In this document: one piece after another, positions 21,223 to 32,058 of the stretch | How the letters are laid out: every line of letters begins with the position of its first letter | Position numbering within the stretch: the first letter of the stretch is position 1 | Assembly (NCBI RefSeq): GCF_032854445.1 | Contig: NC_088303.1 | Span: forward strand, 6,767,501 to 6,831,500 | DNA from: Liolophura sinensis | Taxonomy: Eukaryota; Mollusca; Polyplacophora; Chitonida; Chitonidae | Length of the DNA stretch: 64,000 nt | Direction: 5' to 3' | Made by a program: the position numbers and the translations under genes | The notes under the pieces: model-generated | What the model saw: the letters and a program-made list of their open reading frames with translations, nothing else | The model's database searches: none | What the model was told of the DNA's origin: nothing

Positions 21223-21995
21223 CTAATGACTCTCAACAGGCGTAAGTGCATCGATTGCCAGAAGGCACCAGGCGTCCCCACAGGCACATGGTTGGGTGAT
21301 AGGAACGTCTCGACCCTCGGGCTTGTGGAGGGCCCTCTTTTTGAGGTAGATGGAGTCAGTGGCGACCAACGGCTTATTCGGGTGTGAACCTCCTGAGCAT
21401 GCCAAACAGGTTAAAGTGGGCGTAAGCTAACGTTAAGGGTCTGAGATGGGCGTACTGGGCTGTGAACCGTCGAAGTAGGTGAGGATGTGACCCAGTGGGC
21501 ATCTTATTTGCGCTCCAACCAGGGCGCCACTTTGGCGGGCGTCTCTGACCAGGTAGTCAAGCCCTCCTTCCTCAGTCACCAGACGTCGCGTCAGTCGTTT
21601 TCCGTCAGCCTGGCTGCCCTGCATGAATTTGCCGATGATAATACACCCTTGGTTACCGTCTTCTGAGAGCCAGACGTCTTTCTGATGGCTGAACGAGACC
21701 AGTAGGTGGGAGGCAGGAACGGATACGCGCAAACCCCGTGTGATGTCCTCGGGAAGTGGGTCGTTGATGGCCACTCGAGCCATGCGGTACCGTGGAAACC
21801 CAAACCGTTGGAAGTAGGGCTTGGCTTCTTTCTCTCCCTGGAAGCTGGCAGGGTATTAGGCCTTCAGGCCAAACCGCTTTCGGTTCGGTTCGCCCTGTGT
21901 GGCTTCCCGGATGGCCCGCCAGACGTCTCCCACGTAGATGTGGACCTCTCTGGCATGTGGAAAGTGGCTGGCATGCATCATTCATTAGAATGGAA
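21223..21995 (-). pseudogene. Family-B-like DNA polymerase remains, palm region
   Basis: DNA-templated DNA polymerase fragment, inferred from spacing of weak motifs rather than overall similarity. A frame at 21,783-21,433 has 'GCIIIGKFMQGSQ' (about 21,648-21,610), resembling motif B of viral and protein-primed family-B enzymes (N-S-x-x-G-K-x-x-Q). About 90 codons later, after a frame change, 'AYAHFNLFGMLRR' precedes 'LVATDSIYLKK' (about 21,370-21,340), resembling the helix before motif C and motif C itself. The usual D-T-D is A-T-D here, a substitution or a family feature. Motif A and the exonuclease domain would lie upstream but the island ends near 22,000, so the gene is 5'-truncated. The helicase follows on the same strand, as in replication modules or fused enzymes. 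Confidence 0.45.
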
Positions 21996-22029
21996 ACGCC
22001 ATTAAACAAACTACCACCAACTACCAACT

Positions 22030-22205
22030 TAAAGAGGTGAAGATACCAAGCCATATTGGTATCCATGGAAGCACAGTCGTAGACCGAGAGGGCAAAGGCG
22101 GCCTTTAATAAACCCATACCCCATAATAAACTCCCATAGCCTGACTTTCGTCCAAATATTCTTAAATATATACGTCCCCTTTGGCAGAGTGAACGGTTAT
22201 AAGCG
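22030..22205 (+). pseudogene. LINE RNase H / ORF2 C-terminal fragment, copy B
   Basis: Plus-strand remnant matching ORF2 sequence of copy F: 'SHIGIHGSTVVDREGK' corresponds to the RNase H active-site region 'SHICIHGNTVADMEAK' at 35.8 kb. It continues to the 'LKYIRPLWQ' segment before diverging at the direct repeat. With copy A upstream it suggests one LINE split by the GC-rich island. Confidence 0.75.
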
Positions 22206-22207
22206 TA

Positions 22208-22551
22208 ATGTCTGACAATGATATACCATTCCTAGTCCTTAAAGGGCGTTCCAAGTCGATAATCGCAAGATCCATTTCCAAAACAACGTTTAACACTAGC
22301 CCCCAAAGACAAAGATAAGAGAGAAATTATACAAATAAGAAATAAAGCCGGTAACACACAAAAGAGAAGCGGTCATCAGTTTTAAATGATGTCGGGCAGA
22401 CAGTGGATGTTCCAGGCATGAATTCCATACCAAAGTTCAAATTCGTAGTCCATGAATGAGTTCCAGGTCAAATAACAATTAAAACGAGTGTCTCAGTCGA
22501 GCTTTGATTGCAACTGTTCATAAAGGCATCATGCAGATGTAATGAGCATGG
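22208..22551. repeat. Direct repeat DR, right copy, flanking GC-rich island
   Basis: Second copy of the ~340-bp sequence at 16,205-16,541, same orientation. It starts within four bases of the LINE RNase H fragment, just as the left copy starts shortly after the LINE endonuclease fragment. Confidence 0.9.
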
Positions 22552-22559
22552 GACCCTCA

Positions 22560-23744
22560 GTTCCATAATAAACCGCATGAAACTTGCCCTGTTTTTGGCT
22601 ATAATTCTTATACCTATGGTATGTCTCGAAGAGATCAAGTAGTTTTAACGTATCGGGCATTTAAAAATCATGTATACATACCATGTTTTATACTATTATA
22701 AGTATAATGTAGTTTTAACAAAGGTTTGGTTGTTTTTAACTGTTTTTTAACACGCTCGTCTGTTTTATTTTTTGTATGCTCTTATTTTATTGAAAATCAT
22801 TTACTGGCTCCTGGTTTGAACTTGTTCTCGCCACAATATGGCTAGAAAATTGCCGATGTGGCGTTCAACCGTAATCATTTATGTATTTGTAAGTACAATA
22901 TAAAAATGTAATATATTATTTTCACAACTTACGATGCAGGGCCATGGGCTGATACAGCCATACATATGTTGCTTCTAATAATATGTCGTTTTCGGCCCTT
23001 TATTGTTTAGTCATGAGTGATCACCATGAGTTTTAAATGTTGCAGTGTCAATTATTAACAGACATCTGTGTTATAGCTCTTGTACTGTTTAATGAGCGTT
23101 AATTGCCTTCTGTTTCCCATCTATGTAGTAATTGCTATTGCTTTTGTGGTGTGCAATTTCATAGCCATCAAATAGTGTTGTCATTCTGTATTTTCATGAC
23201 GAGTTCTTTTCTTTTTGGTCATTCTGTGTAGTGATGGCCATTAATCTTGTTGTGCTGGAATCTCATGACCATTGATTGCCATCAGTTTTATCGTTCTTTG
23301 CATTTTATTGGCCACCGTTTTCTTCATGTTATCAATATATAGAGATGAAAAATGATGGGCTTATATTTTATTGCTTTTTTCTTGGCACTGAACAAAATTC
23401 AATAGTTACAGTCGAATTCAGTTGATGGTTATGCAAATAATTAATGGTCAAATTAATGAAAATCCATCAATGGGTATCCCTGGAATTTTAATGCATTTTC
23501 ATGGGTAGTTGGCCCAGTGGTGTGTTTGTACGTTTCTTGCCTTTCTTGTTTTGTATTAATTTTTAGCACAGTTCATTGTGAAAACACATGTATATAGAAA
23601 GTCCTGTGAAAGATTGATAGTGATAGTGATAAAATCAACCCAAATGACACCACAATATTGCTCTGTGAAATATGGTTAGCCTCGGTCAGGTAAACTAACA
23701 CTAAAACAATGCAGAATCTAGCGCAGGTACTGATCAAAGTTTTA
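22560..23744. other. Intergenic DNA with LINE 3'-tail-like motif and a second CATTAA tract
   Basis: 'gccgatgtggcgtt' near 22,853-22,866, after 'cttgttctcgcca', matches the 3' ends of LINE copies D and F, so 22,560-22,890 may be the 3' untranslated tail of copy A/B. From 23,150 to 23,520 several 'ggccatt', 'gaccatt' and 'aattaatgg' motifs recall the tract at 8.3-8.7 kb. No gene. Confidence 0.45.
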
Positions 23745-24010
23745 TGGGCAAATACCGTAAGTCTGTCGGACAATGACAAACCAGCTATGTAAGGACCAGT
23801 CCCTGCCTGCGTCTGACAGAACCTGCTTATCGCCCGCCTGGACGTTAAGTGTGCAGTGTCAGCAAAGCCAATAAAGCCAACTGTATTTCCACTGTCTTGT
23901 TTAGATTTCTTCTTTACTCTGGACAGTGATAATTGTGCAGACGGACACGTGGGCTTTGCTACTTCAAATGGCTTTGTAAGAAATCCACATTGCAGAGGCT
24001 GTCTGGAAGT
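23745..24010. repeat. Dispersed repeat family R1, copy 2
   Basis: Collinear with 6,800-7,110 and 27,790-28,080; shares 'agctatgtaagga', 'agtgtcagcaaag' and 'aagaaatccacatt'. No coding content. Confidence 0.55.
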
Positions 24011-24321
24011 TGGATTAGAGCGTTCTATTTATCTGTTTCACAATGAAAACTATGTTCCTAGGGCACTTGAAGGTTTAACAAATTTGTTATTGAGGAAGGT
24101 ACTGCTGAACTCTTCTATATGGACGTATTTATGGAAAACACAACATATCAAAAACACAAAATAGGTCTATACGATTAATGTGTTTACCAGAAGACTTTGT
24201 GGATTCTTCTCTGTGTGCAGAGAGTAGCAAAATAAATGAATCCAGAAACAGAAAGAAGTACTACTCTCTTTACCCTTAGCTACCTGGCAATGTTTTTATT
24301 CACGTGTGTGCATTCCTAATA

Positions 24322-24555
24322 TTTGATTTGATTGGTGTTTTCACTTACACGACGGCGGCCAGCATTATGGTGGGAAGAAACCGAGCAGAGCCAGGGAGAA
24401 ACCAACGACCATCTGCAGATTGCTGGCAGGCCTTCCCATATACGGATGGAGTTGAAATGAGTTGGGAATACAACGACCGCGTTTGTGAGAGGCCACCGCG
24501 TCATTACGCTGCGTTAGCGCGCTAACCAGCTGAGTCACGGAGCCTCACCCCTCCC
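24322..24555 (-). mobile_element. tRNA-derived SINE, family 1
   Basis: Minus-strand copy: the tRNA-like head is at the right ('ggctccgtgactcagctgg' read on minus) and the tail at the left ('caccaatcaaat'). The same family as 10.9, 50.0 and 52.8 kb. A perfect 12-base target-site duplication 'gcattcctaata' flanks it at 24,310-24,321 and 24,556-24,567. Confidence 0.93.
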
Positions 24556-24567
24556 GCATTCCTAATA

Positions 24568-26604
24568 ATTGGTATAAAAAGCGGTGTATACGAGATTTGT
24601 TAAAGTTAGTAATATATAGGTAATACTGAACAAATTATTTCTAGTGTTTGGCGAGAAGTAAAAAAATATTGCATGATTGAAAATCATCACGAGAGTTATT
24701 TTATGTCTCTCTCAGAAGGACAAATGTTCTACACTTTCACTAATATATAGGAAGGGAAATTGTTCTCTGTACTGTAATCACACAAATCTGTGCAATTGGC
24801 GGATGCATTCACGTTTATAGAGGAATGATTTCTATATCGCATTTTCTTATTTTGTAGAATGTATTCTGTTCGAAGTAATTTTTTGTTATTACTATTTGAT
24901 ATAAAATGATGCATGGTTGTCTGCAGAAGATTTTTGTTTAGCTGTAAGCATTCCGTTGTATTTAAGTGAAGGTGTAATAGTTTCTAATCTGTATTTTCTT
25001 TCTTTATCTCCATTAGGTCGTGATATTATGATGCATTAAGCAGAAGTGATCTCACATTCTGTCCCCTGCTGGACGACGGGCTTATAACAAAACGTGAGTG
25101 AGAACTCCTTGGAAACGGTGCAATGACGACAGTTGATGACACTGAAGTGACGTTCATCCTCACACTTGACCAGCCATAAGTCCGCCAAGATTAAGTTTGG
25201 CGCCAAAAATGTTACATTGGTGGTAAAAAAGACACAAAGGAACTCCAAAAACAAGGTGCCATCTTAATATGTTGTTATAGAACTAAAGCGATCAAAACTT
25301 AGCTTCATTTTACAGCCCATCCTTGGTTGACATTTATCTTCTGACATAATGATATACTGAAATTATATGGTTTTAATGAGGTGCTACAGATTTTTCCGGA
25401 CGGAAAAAGTTAACACTGGCGGTTTAGTCAATTCCGACATAAACAAGATGCAGATTACATGTACCTATACACGATTTTATTTTTAGTCCACATACTTTGT
25501 GGACGGTTATCTTTCTATCGTTTCATTGTGATGATTAGTGCGTCGTTTTAATGCATGTTACAACATTTATACATCGATACTTTAAATGGTGTTGCAAGTA
25601 TATGTACCATACCTGGCACAAATACATTTTTTTGACTACTTAGAACAGTTCATAAAACACATAAATTATCACTCCATCCCCATTTAACGAAGTGATTTTC
25701 CCGTAAATCCACCAAACAACCAGAAAGAAAAGTTTATTCGGCATGCACTGCAATTTTCATTGTACAATAACCAACGTAAATTGTGTGCAGTATTTTTTTA
25801 AGTAACTCCTAATCAGTTACGTTATTGCTGACTTTCATCTAAATACATACTTGAGGATTGTATTACCATATTATTTTATACAAATCTTGGCTAGAAATAG
25901 GCACTAAGCAACATCCTTTACTTTACGACGACTGGAACTAAGGTCTAGGGATAGTAAGCTGATGATGCAGATATTGAATGCCAGGAAAATAGAGGGAAAA
26001 CGTTATCACCTTAATGAAACGAGCAAAATTGGCGGTAAACAAAAGCGTTGGTATCCACAAGGAATTATGCCAGAACATTTCATTCAGAAAAAATAATTGC
26101 GCCGAAGAGGTGGTCCTGCACCCAGAAGTCATTCAACTAACATAAGTAATGCTTTGTGCAAAATCCAATCATTTTGCCGTGATTTAACTGAAGAAACAAG
26201 GTGTGATAGCCAATCAGCAGTAAAACCACGTCACCCGCAGATTGGGAAAACCACATTTTCTCATCTTGCTCCCTCTATTTGGCTGCAGACCACAATTCAT
26301 GCTTCCCAGTAGAGAATACGAATATATTCCCCTATTATCAATCAATGGAGGGAGAAACACACGGTGCTATAATAGTAACAGGTCAGGTTCACTTAATTAA
26401 AGGCTGGTTTTTACCACAATGAGGTCTTTTTTAAGGTCCATTTTGCGAAAAAATGCATCGGTCAAAGCTTATCAGGAATTTGAGTGTGTTGGCTGATAAT
26501 TCAGGTGCGTGGATTATCGTGCCCGCAGCCGCGTTTCGATTCATGCAAAGCCCTCTTAGATCAAATGTTAACACTATCCAAATGTAGCAGAGGGCAGTAG
26601 CCAT
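24568..26604. other. Intergenic DNA, no recognised gene
   Basis: No motif-bearing frame. A short minus-strand frame at 25,036-25,254 begins with a hydrophobic stretch and has several Cys, but has no ATG start in frame and no supporting context. The rest is AT-rich and featureless. Confidence 0.5.
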
Positions 26605-26790
26605 TTTGGGTACATCCGATCTCCGGAAGTCAGACTAAGAAACATTTACTACGTCAGGGTTCACTTATTTCTCTAGCAAATAGATCAAAGAAACTTGACG
26701 TGAAGAGCTTTTAGACCAATGTACAATACCAAGGTTAATTGCTTCATCTGTTGCCTAGTCCCGTCACATGGTTTATTGTTCTCTTTCCTC
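26605..26790. repeat. Dispersed repeat family R3, copy 2
   Basis: Second copy of the sequence at 4,955-5,180, sharing 'catccgat', 'agggttcac' and 'gaagagcttttaga(c)' followed by 'aatgtacaatacc'. Confidence 0.5.
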
Positions 26791-27024
26791 AGCAAAAAAA
26801 TGAACATGGCAATATTTTGTTTTAGTAACCCAAATCCAAAATTCACCAACGGCGCCCTTCTACTCACAACGTCGCGGCAATTGTTTTTGCAGTGAAAACT
26901 AGTGAATAGTTTAGTACACATGTGCTGGAGTCATGTACTGTGGAGTGTTAAAACGAGTTTTCGGCATAAAAAGATATTAGTTCGAATCCAGGTCACAGCC
27001 TGAACTACCCATGGAATAACAACA

Positions 27025-27200
27025 GAAAGAAATGATATAGGAACCATGCTCACGAACGCTAAAAAGTCTGTTTGTGTATGGTTACAAAAATGTTTAAAAC
27101 ACATAATGGTACACACAAGAGACACCCACGTGGCACACAACGACCAAAGCTGAGACGTTTTAGTGTTGTTGACAGCTACATGTTTCATTAGGAGACATCA
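27025..27200. repeat. Dispersed repeat family R5, copy 1
   Basis: Collinear with 29,495-29,660: shared blocks include 'gacacccac(g/a)tggcac', 'cgaccaaag', 'gagacgt' and 'acatgt(t/a)tca(t/g)taggagacatc'. Non-coding. Confidence 0.6.
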
Positions 27201-27204
27201 TCTG

Positions 27205-27789
27205 TTAAGTAGGTTCGTGCTGACAAGGCCGGTGGTACAGCCACTCAACGAGTACCACCTTAGTTGCCAGGGGATTGTTACTTACTTCCCAACATAATCC
27301 ATCCCGTTGGAAGCCATCAAACTTCTCGCACTGTATAATGTATCTCTGTGGAACGTCTCCCTCACCTTGTCTTGTGCATTGTGTGTGACATGTCCCTGCT
27401 AACAGTGGAATGGTGTGTTTGGTAAATAAGTTCCCGGCCGTGACTACGGCCTGTCATCATTTTGGAATCTTAGCAAGAAACAAGATCGAATCATAAAATA
27501 TTTTTAACGATATTTAATACGACTAATAACACAAACACGCTTACAACCGGAGTGAAATACAACACAGAAATTCCACACACGTTGACACTGCCAATGGAAT
27601 AATGGATAACGAGTTGATTCTATGACTGACCTTTTTAAATGCAGTGATGCACATGGTGTTGAATGCGTGACTACAGTGTGTGTTAAGTGACGTGAAGACG
27701 TGAAGAGTAGATTTGTGTATATTGCGTGACATTTCAACAGTAAAACAAAGACCAGTCTACCACAGTTATTGACCAGGGGCGCTGTTTAT
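27205..27789. other. Intergenic DNA, no recognised gene
   Basis: Two short minus-strand frames near 27,504-27,737 overlap in different registers and have no motifs. Nothing else visible. Confidence 0.45.
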
Positions 27790-28080
27790 GGTCCAGTCTG
27801 AAGTCTGTCGAACAGTGACAAATCAAACTATGTAAGGATCACTAAGCTGTGGGGGCAAATTCCTGACAGCCTCAGACATTCCCTATTTAGCCCTGCCTCG
27901 AACTAAATGGGTAGTGTCAGCAAAGTCACTAAAGTTTATTGTTTTACCGGTATTTTGTTTGTGTTGCTTCATTACTTTAGACACAGGTGATTACACAACC
28001 TGATAAATGCGCTTTTTGCCTCTCAGCTTTGTCACTTTGGATGTCCATTATCTCCTTATGAGCCCTTTATAAATCTCCTG
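27790..28080. repeat. Dispersed repeat family R1, copy 3
   Basis: Collinear with copies at 6.8 and 23.75 kb: shares 'gtctgtcg(a)acagtgacaaa', 'aatgcgctttttgcc' (compare 7.0 kb) and 'agtgtcagcaaagtcact'. Non-coding. Confidence 0.6.
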
Positions 28081-28529
28081 CGATGAAGGGAGTTTACAGA
28101 CAAATCCCTGGGGGATTTTCGCGTGGGGAAGGCTTGGAAGAAAATGAATCACAGGGTGTAATGTTATTATGAAAGAAAAAGATAATATGTTGTCAGAGGT
28201 AGTCGGAAGTAAACGTCCACAAATACTACAGTGTTAAAAATTTCAAGCTAACACAAGTTCTACGGATAATTATCAACATTAAATGAAATTAAAGCATCGA
28301 CAACACGTGTCATACGCTGATTAGCTCCCTGCCTATTGCAATGTTGGTGAACATAATAACTAGTCAGAATATGCCATCATCGCCCAGATGATGTACATGT
28401 AGTTATCAGGGTATGCTTTTTATTAAATGATGTTCCCCACTTGTGTCATAAGTCGTGTCTAGGGTACATGTAGAATACCCAATGATGGGATTACATATAA
28501 TAAAATCTCGATAATAAAAAAAACATACA
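28081..28529. other. Intergenic DNA, no recognised gene
   Basis: AT-rich sequence with no coding motif, RNA gene or clear repeat. Confidence 0.45.
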
Positions 28530-28815
28530 GCATGGGCAGTGAAACCAGGACAACGACGACAGGTTTACAATCAACACGACTTCTTGTCAATTTACCTCAG
28601 TTATGGTTTTATTCCATTTAACTGTTTATGTAAATGCTTCAATAGTAGCAACTTGCAATACCTGTTGTACCATTGATTACACAGAATTAGGTTGAAACTG
28701 CAATGATTCGCACTAAGGAATCTGCGCCCACCAGAAGAATACCGCTTTATACAACATAAAAGTACACAGCACAGAGAGTAAAACCAGAGCAGCGACAACA
28801 CCTTTAGAGAGGGAT
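28530..28815. repeat. Dispersed repeat family R4 copy
   Basis: Contains 'cttgtcaatttacctc', 'ggttttattcca' and 'gcttcaatagta', also seen at 29,660-29,860 and 63,060-63,220 and more weakly at 2,800 and 8,100. 'aaaaccagagcagcgacaac' near 28,780 recurs near 29,995. Non-coding. Confidence 0.55.
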
Positions 28816-29044
28816 GATTTAGAAAAACACTTCCCATATATTGCTTAATTCAATGCAAAGTATTTGTTCAATGGCTCATTTGAAGGAATTCAAGGACTAA
28901 AAACAGTAGAAAACAAGCAATTTATTGAAGAAATTTCCCACTGATTTTGTCCCTAATATTTCAAAATATGTTATGCATTCCTTAGCACAAAAAAGAGCCT
29001 TTTCGGCATTCGAACTATTCTAAAATAATTTGTTAGATCTCCAT

Positions 29045-29450
29045 TTCCATTTCAGGTCAACTTATTCAATTTGCGGTTGGGTTGTTCCTGTATCCAACGG
29101 TTGAGTTGTTCCAGTTGAAAAGAAACAGAAAATGGTTCGGCGAATCTTCCTCAGTTGGCGATTTCTTACATAAAATGCAGTTTCTTGTTAAAGGTTTCGA
29201 TTGATAACTAACTATTTGTGTCGGTCAGAACGCCCTCAGTTCTTTTTCTGATGAAGAATTTATATGAAAAGCACAAAAATAATCAGCTTCTGTAGACTTT
29301 TGTCCAAGCAGTTGCATAATTGCCTGTTAACATGTGTACCTGAACGCTGACCTATGAAACGTCCAGTACAGCAGAACTCCATTTTTGGTGGTTAACGTTA
29401 TACATGTATATATCAAAGGTGAAACATCGAACTGCTTTTTGCGTTGATAT
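29045..29450. repeat. Dispersed repeat family R2, copy 1
   Basis: Collinear over about 400 bases with 49,290-49,620: 'ttcaatttgcggttg', 'atttcttacataa', 'tcggtcag(a/g)a(c/t)gccctc', 'gttgcataattgcc' and 'gacctatgaaa' / 'gcctatgaaa'. Non-coding; likely a non-autonomous element. Confidence 0.65.
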
Positions 29451-29494
29451 CCAGCTTAGCTGAAATGTTAATGGAATAAAAAGGTAAAGAAAAT

Positions 29495-29860
29495 TATATT
29501 GGAACCGCAAGCTTAACTGTAACGAACGCTTTTTAACATACTTACTGTTTTAACATATCATGGGGACACACAGGACACCCACATGGCACGTGCCGACCAA
29601 AGGTGAGACGTGTTGGTTTTGTCGACAGTTACATGTATCAGTAGGAGACATCAGTATAGTAAAACCAGCGAAGTGTCGACAGTGTGATAGTTGTCAAATG
29701 GCCACTAACTAACCGTGAAACAGGGGCTCATGTCAATTTACCTTGGTTAGGCTTTTCTTCTAACTGTCCACCTAAACGCTTCAATAGTACATGTAGCTAC
29801 TTGCTACACCCATAAGACCATTGCTTACGAAGAATTCGGTTAAGAATGCAATATGTTAAT
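29495..29860. repeat. Dispersed repeats R5 copy 2 and R4 copy, adjacent
   Basis: R5 sequence (29,495-29,660) runs directly into an R4 copy (29,660-29,860, 'gtcaatttacctt' and 'cgcttcaatagtacatgtag'). The adjacency suggests the two labels may be parts of one longer element. Confidence 0.5.
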
Positions 29861-31440
29861 TGCAATATCACTCGTCCAGAATCACACAATGATACAAACA
29901 CGTTTCAAAAAATGCCCCCGGGCCTCGGGATGCTGTGTCCACATGAATTGCGCTTTATGCAGAATGCAACATATGAGTCCACAACATAAAGAGCAAAACC
30001 AGAGCCGCAAAGACAATTAGATAGTTGAAAATGGTCGACTTTCAGAAAATTATTTTCTTCAGCATAGTTTAGTTTGTCTATTCAATCCATCTTCGTTCAT
30101 AAGATACTCGCCGTTCCTAGCACCCTTGGTAACTAATAATCATACACTGTCCCCATAGCGTTGTACCTACCTCTGAGCTCAGATGAACTTGTTTTGTGTG
30201 CTTCGTTATGAAAATATGGTATACACGAAAAATGTGGGGAATTTCATGTATACCACATGTTACAATACAGGCGCTTGTATGGATGATTGACGAGAGAGCT
30301 GGGCTAAAACCACGGCCTACTCAAAAGCGCCGTGAAGAACATGTCTAGTAAACTTTATCTCCAGTGTATGCAAGTAAAGCTGTTTACCATCAATTTCTCA
30401 TAAACAATAACGACAGTTTCTGTACGAATTTATTAAAGTTAGTGGTCAATGTTTCACCTCTTGCTTAATCATGAATATATATAAAGACAAGCCTCTACCT
30501 CTACCAATGAAAATTTTGAGCCGAAAGATTTCAGCTTGTACGGAGTGCTCATTGGCTAACACTGAATGTGTCAATCACCACCTGTGCCAGAAAACTGGGT
30601 GTCGTTCGACAAAGACTGAAACCATAAGGTTATAGGGCTTGTCATAGAGAGTGCTTTCGGCATGGTGAGTGGGACCTTCCAAACTATTAATTTCGCGGTA
30701 TTGATCATGCAAATGGACTGGACATTCTCTGTTAACACACAGTTTTTATTTGGAAGAAGCCGTGTTCCAAAGTTTGATCCCTGCGATATATCATATCCTG
30801 GTTGAGTGTTTAGAGTTTACTTAAGTCCGAGAAATGTTCAACATTCGAGTTTACATTTGCAATAATTGACAACATCCATGGCGATGCTGTGATTCATTAT
30901 TTAAGAGTCGCCGACCATTATCTGTTTACATTTCTTGAATATACAACTTTACCTGGTGTGTGTGATATTGTAACTTATTTTAACCATGCAAGTCTATTTT
31001 TGCTCCATTTGACGTTCCCATTATCGCTTTGAAACCATTTACCAATTCCCTGGTTTAAACGCCTTCCCGTCATAATATTTATGAAATCATTTATTCAGTC
31101 ATTCATTCATTTAATTCGAATACTTCTTCAGTCTGTTTTTTTTTTTGTCTCACTTCCAGCCGATATCTATGTTTCAGTTCAGCAATTCAACCCAAATCAG
31201 ACTTTTTTGGGTGTACTTGTCACATACCCTGAAAACGTTACAATTGAAGGCAGTGATTTAACTCGTTAGCACCTCGGTTTAAATCAGACGTCCGATTGGT
31301 CCATGCCCCTGGGAATTCTTGATTGGCAGTCAGCTTCCAACAAGTGGGCGGATTACAATTAAATCGCCGTTATAATCTTGACAAATGTTTGCATAAAATA
31401 CAGGCGAAAACCGAGTTCGGGTCAACATGTACGATACATG
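29861..31440. other. Intergenic DNA, no recognised gene
   Basis: No supported gene. A short plus-strand frame at 31,081-31,269 starts with a hydrophobic stretch encoded by a T-rich tract and looks like chance. Confidence 0.45.
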
Positions 31441-31450
31441 TAGCATTTGG

Positions 31451-32058
31451 ACTGGATCGCATTTGAGATGTTTTCTGAGGCTGATATTACCCCAGAGACT
31501 CTGAATGCAGCAGATGATCCCGTATTAAAAATTTATTGAAGTTGTTTTAACAGCTGCCGAAATCCAAAAGTAAATCTTGGTATGACAATGAATGTCATAA
31601 AGCCAAAAAGGGCTGTCAAAATTCTGAACGGAAATTTAATCATTGTCCTTCTGATAATCATTTAAGCCATTTTCGCATTTTTCCAGCAGAGGCTTGTCGA
31701 TTACCCAAGTTCTAGTGACAATCTTGTTTGCGCAACTTGGTTTTAGGCATTACGTCAAAAACACCCATGTGTACAGGTCTAGAACATGGTCCAGAACTTA
31801 AGGGCAAACATATTAAAGCGAAAGCCTAGCATTTCCAGCACAGAATGGACATTAATATATTAACTTTTACATCCGATATAGCTAATGAACTAGCAAACAA
31901 TTTCTAAGAAGTTTTCTTCTGAGAATTACACTCCAGAGTTCCAACACGTTAAAAACCAGAAGAAGAAAGTTAAATTGCCCTTTTCTTCTAAAACATACAA
32001 GACTATAATCGTCCGTTTAATAACGATGAAAGAAAAACGGCATTAAGGAAGGCAATGA
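31451..32058 (+). pseudogene. Outer LINE copy, part C (endonuclease end to RT start)
   Basis: Plus-strand ORF2 remnant with many stops. It starts at a sequence matching 'DWIAFEMF' of copy F and runs to a point just before the reverse transcriptase block 'DTACGPDN'. The missing continuation begins at 33,686, so parts C and E are one LINE interrupted by copy D. Matching ends 'aaggcaatga' (32,049-32,058) and 'aaggcaaatga' (33,686-33,696) support this. Confidence 0.8.

Larger units (their letters stand above)
16570..22020 (-). mobile_element. GC-rich polymerase-helicase island (degenerate replicating element or virus-like remnant)
   Basis: A 5.4-kb block whose base composition is clearly richer in G and C than either flank, with open frames mainly on the minus strand. 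In minus-strand order it holds family-B polymerase-like sequence, an SF1 helicase, unrecognised arginine-rich and coiled-coil proteins, a protein of a repeatedly seen invertebrate family of unknown function (17.5-17.9 kb) and a small terminal frame. Most frames are broken by shifts, so it is a fossil. It lies between two ~340-bp direct repeats and inside a plus-strand LINE. No integrase, capsid or protease was recognised. Polinton-like element, endogenised DNA virus or an undescribed mobile replicon are all possible. Confidence 0.6.

Noticed and set aside
25036-25254. Small Cys-containing secreted-protein-like frame
   Set aside because: No ATG start, no consistent Cys spacing, no upstream signal-bearing exon; hydrophobic start arises from T-rich sequence.
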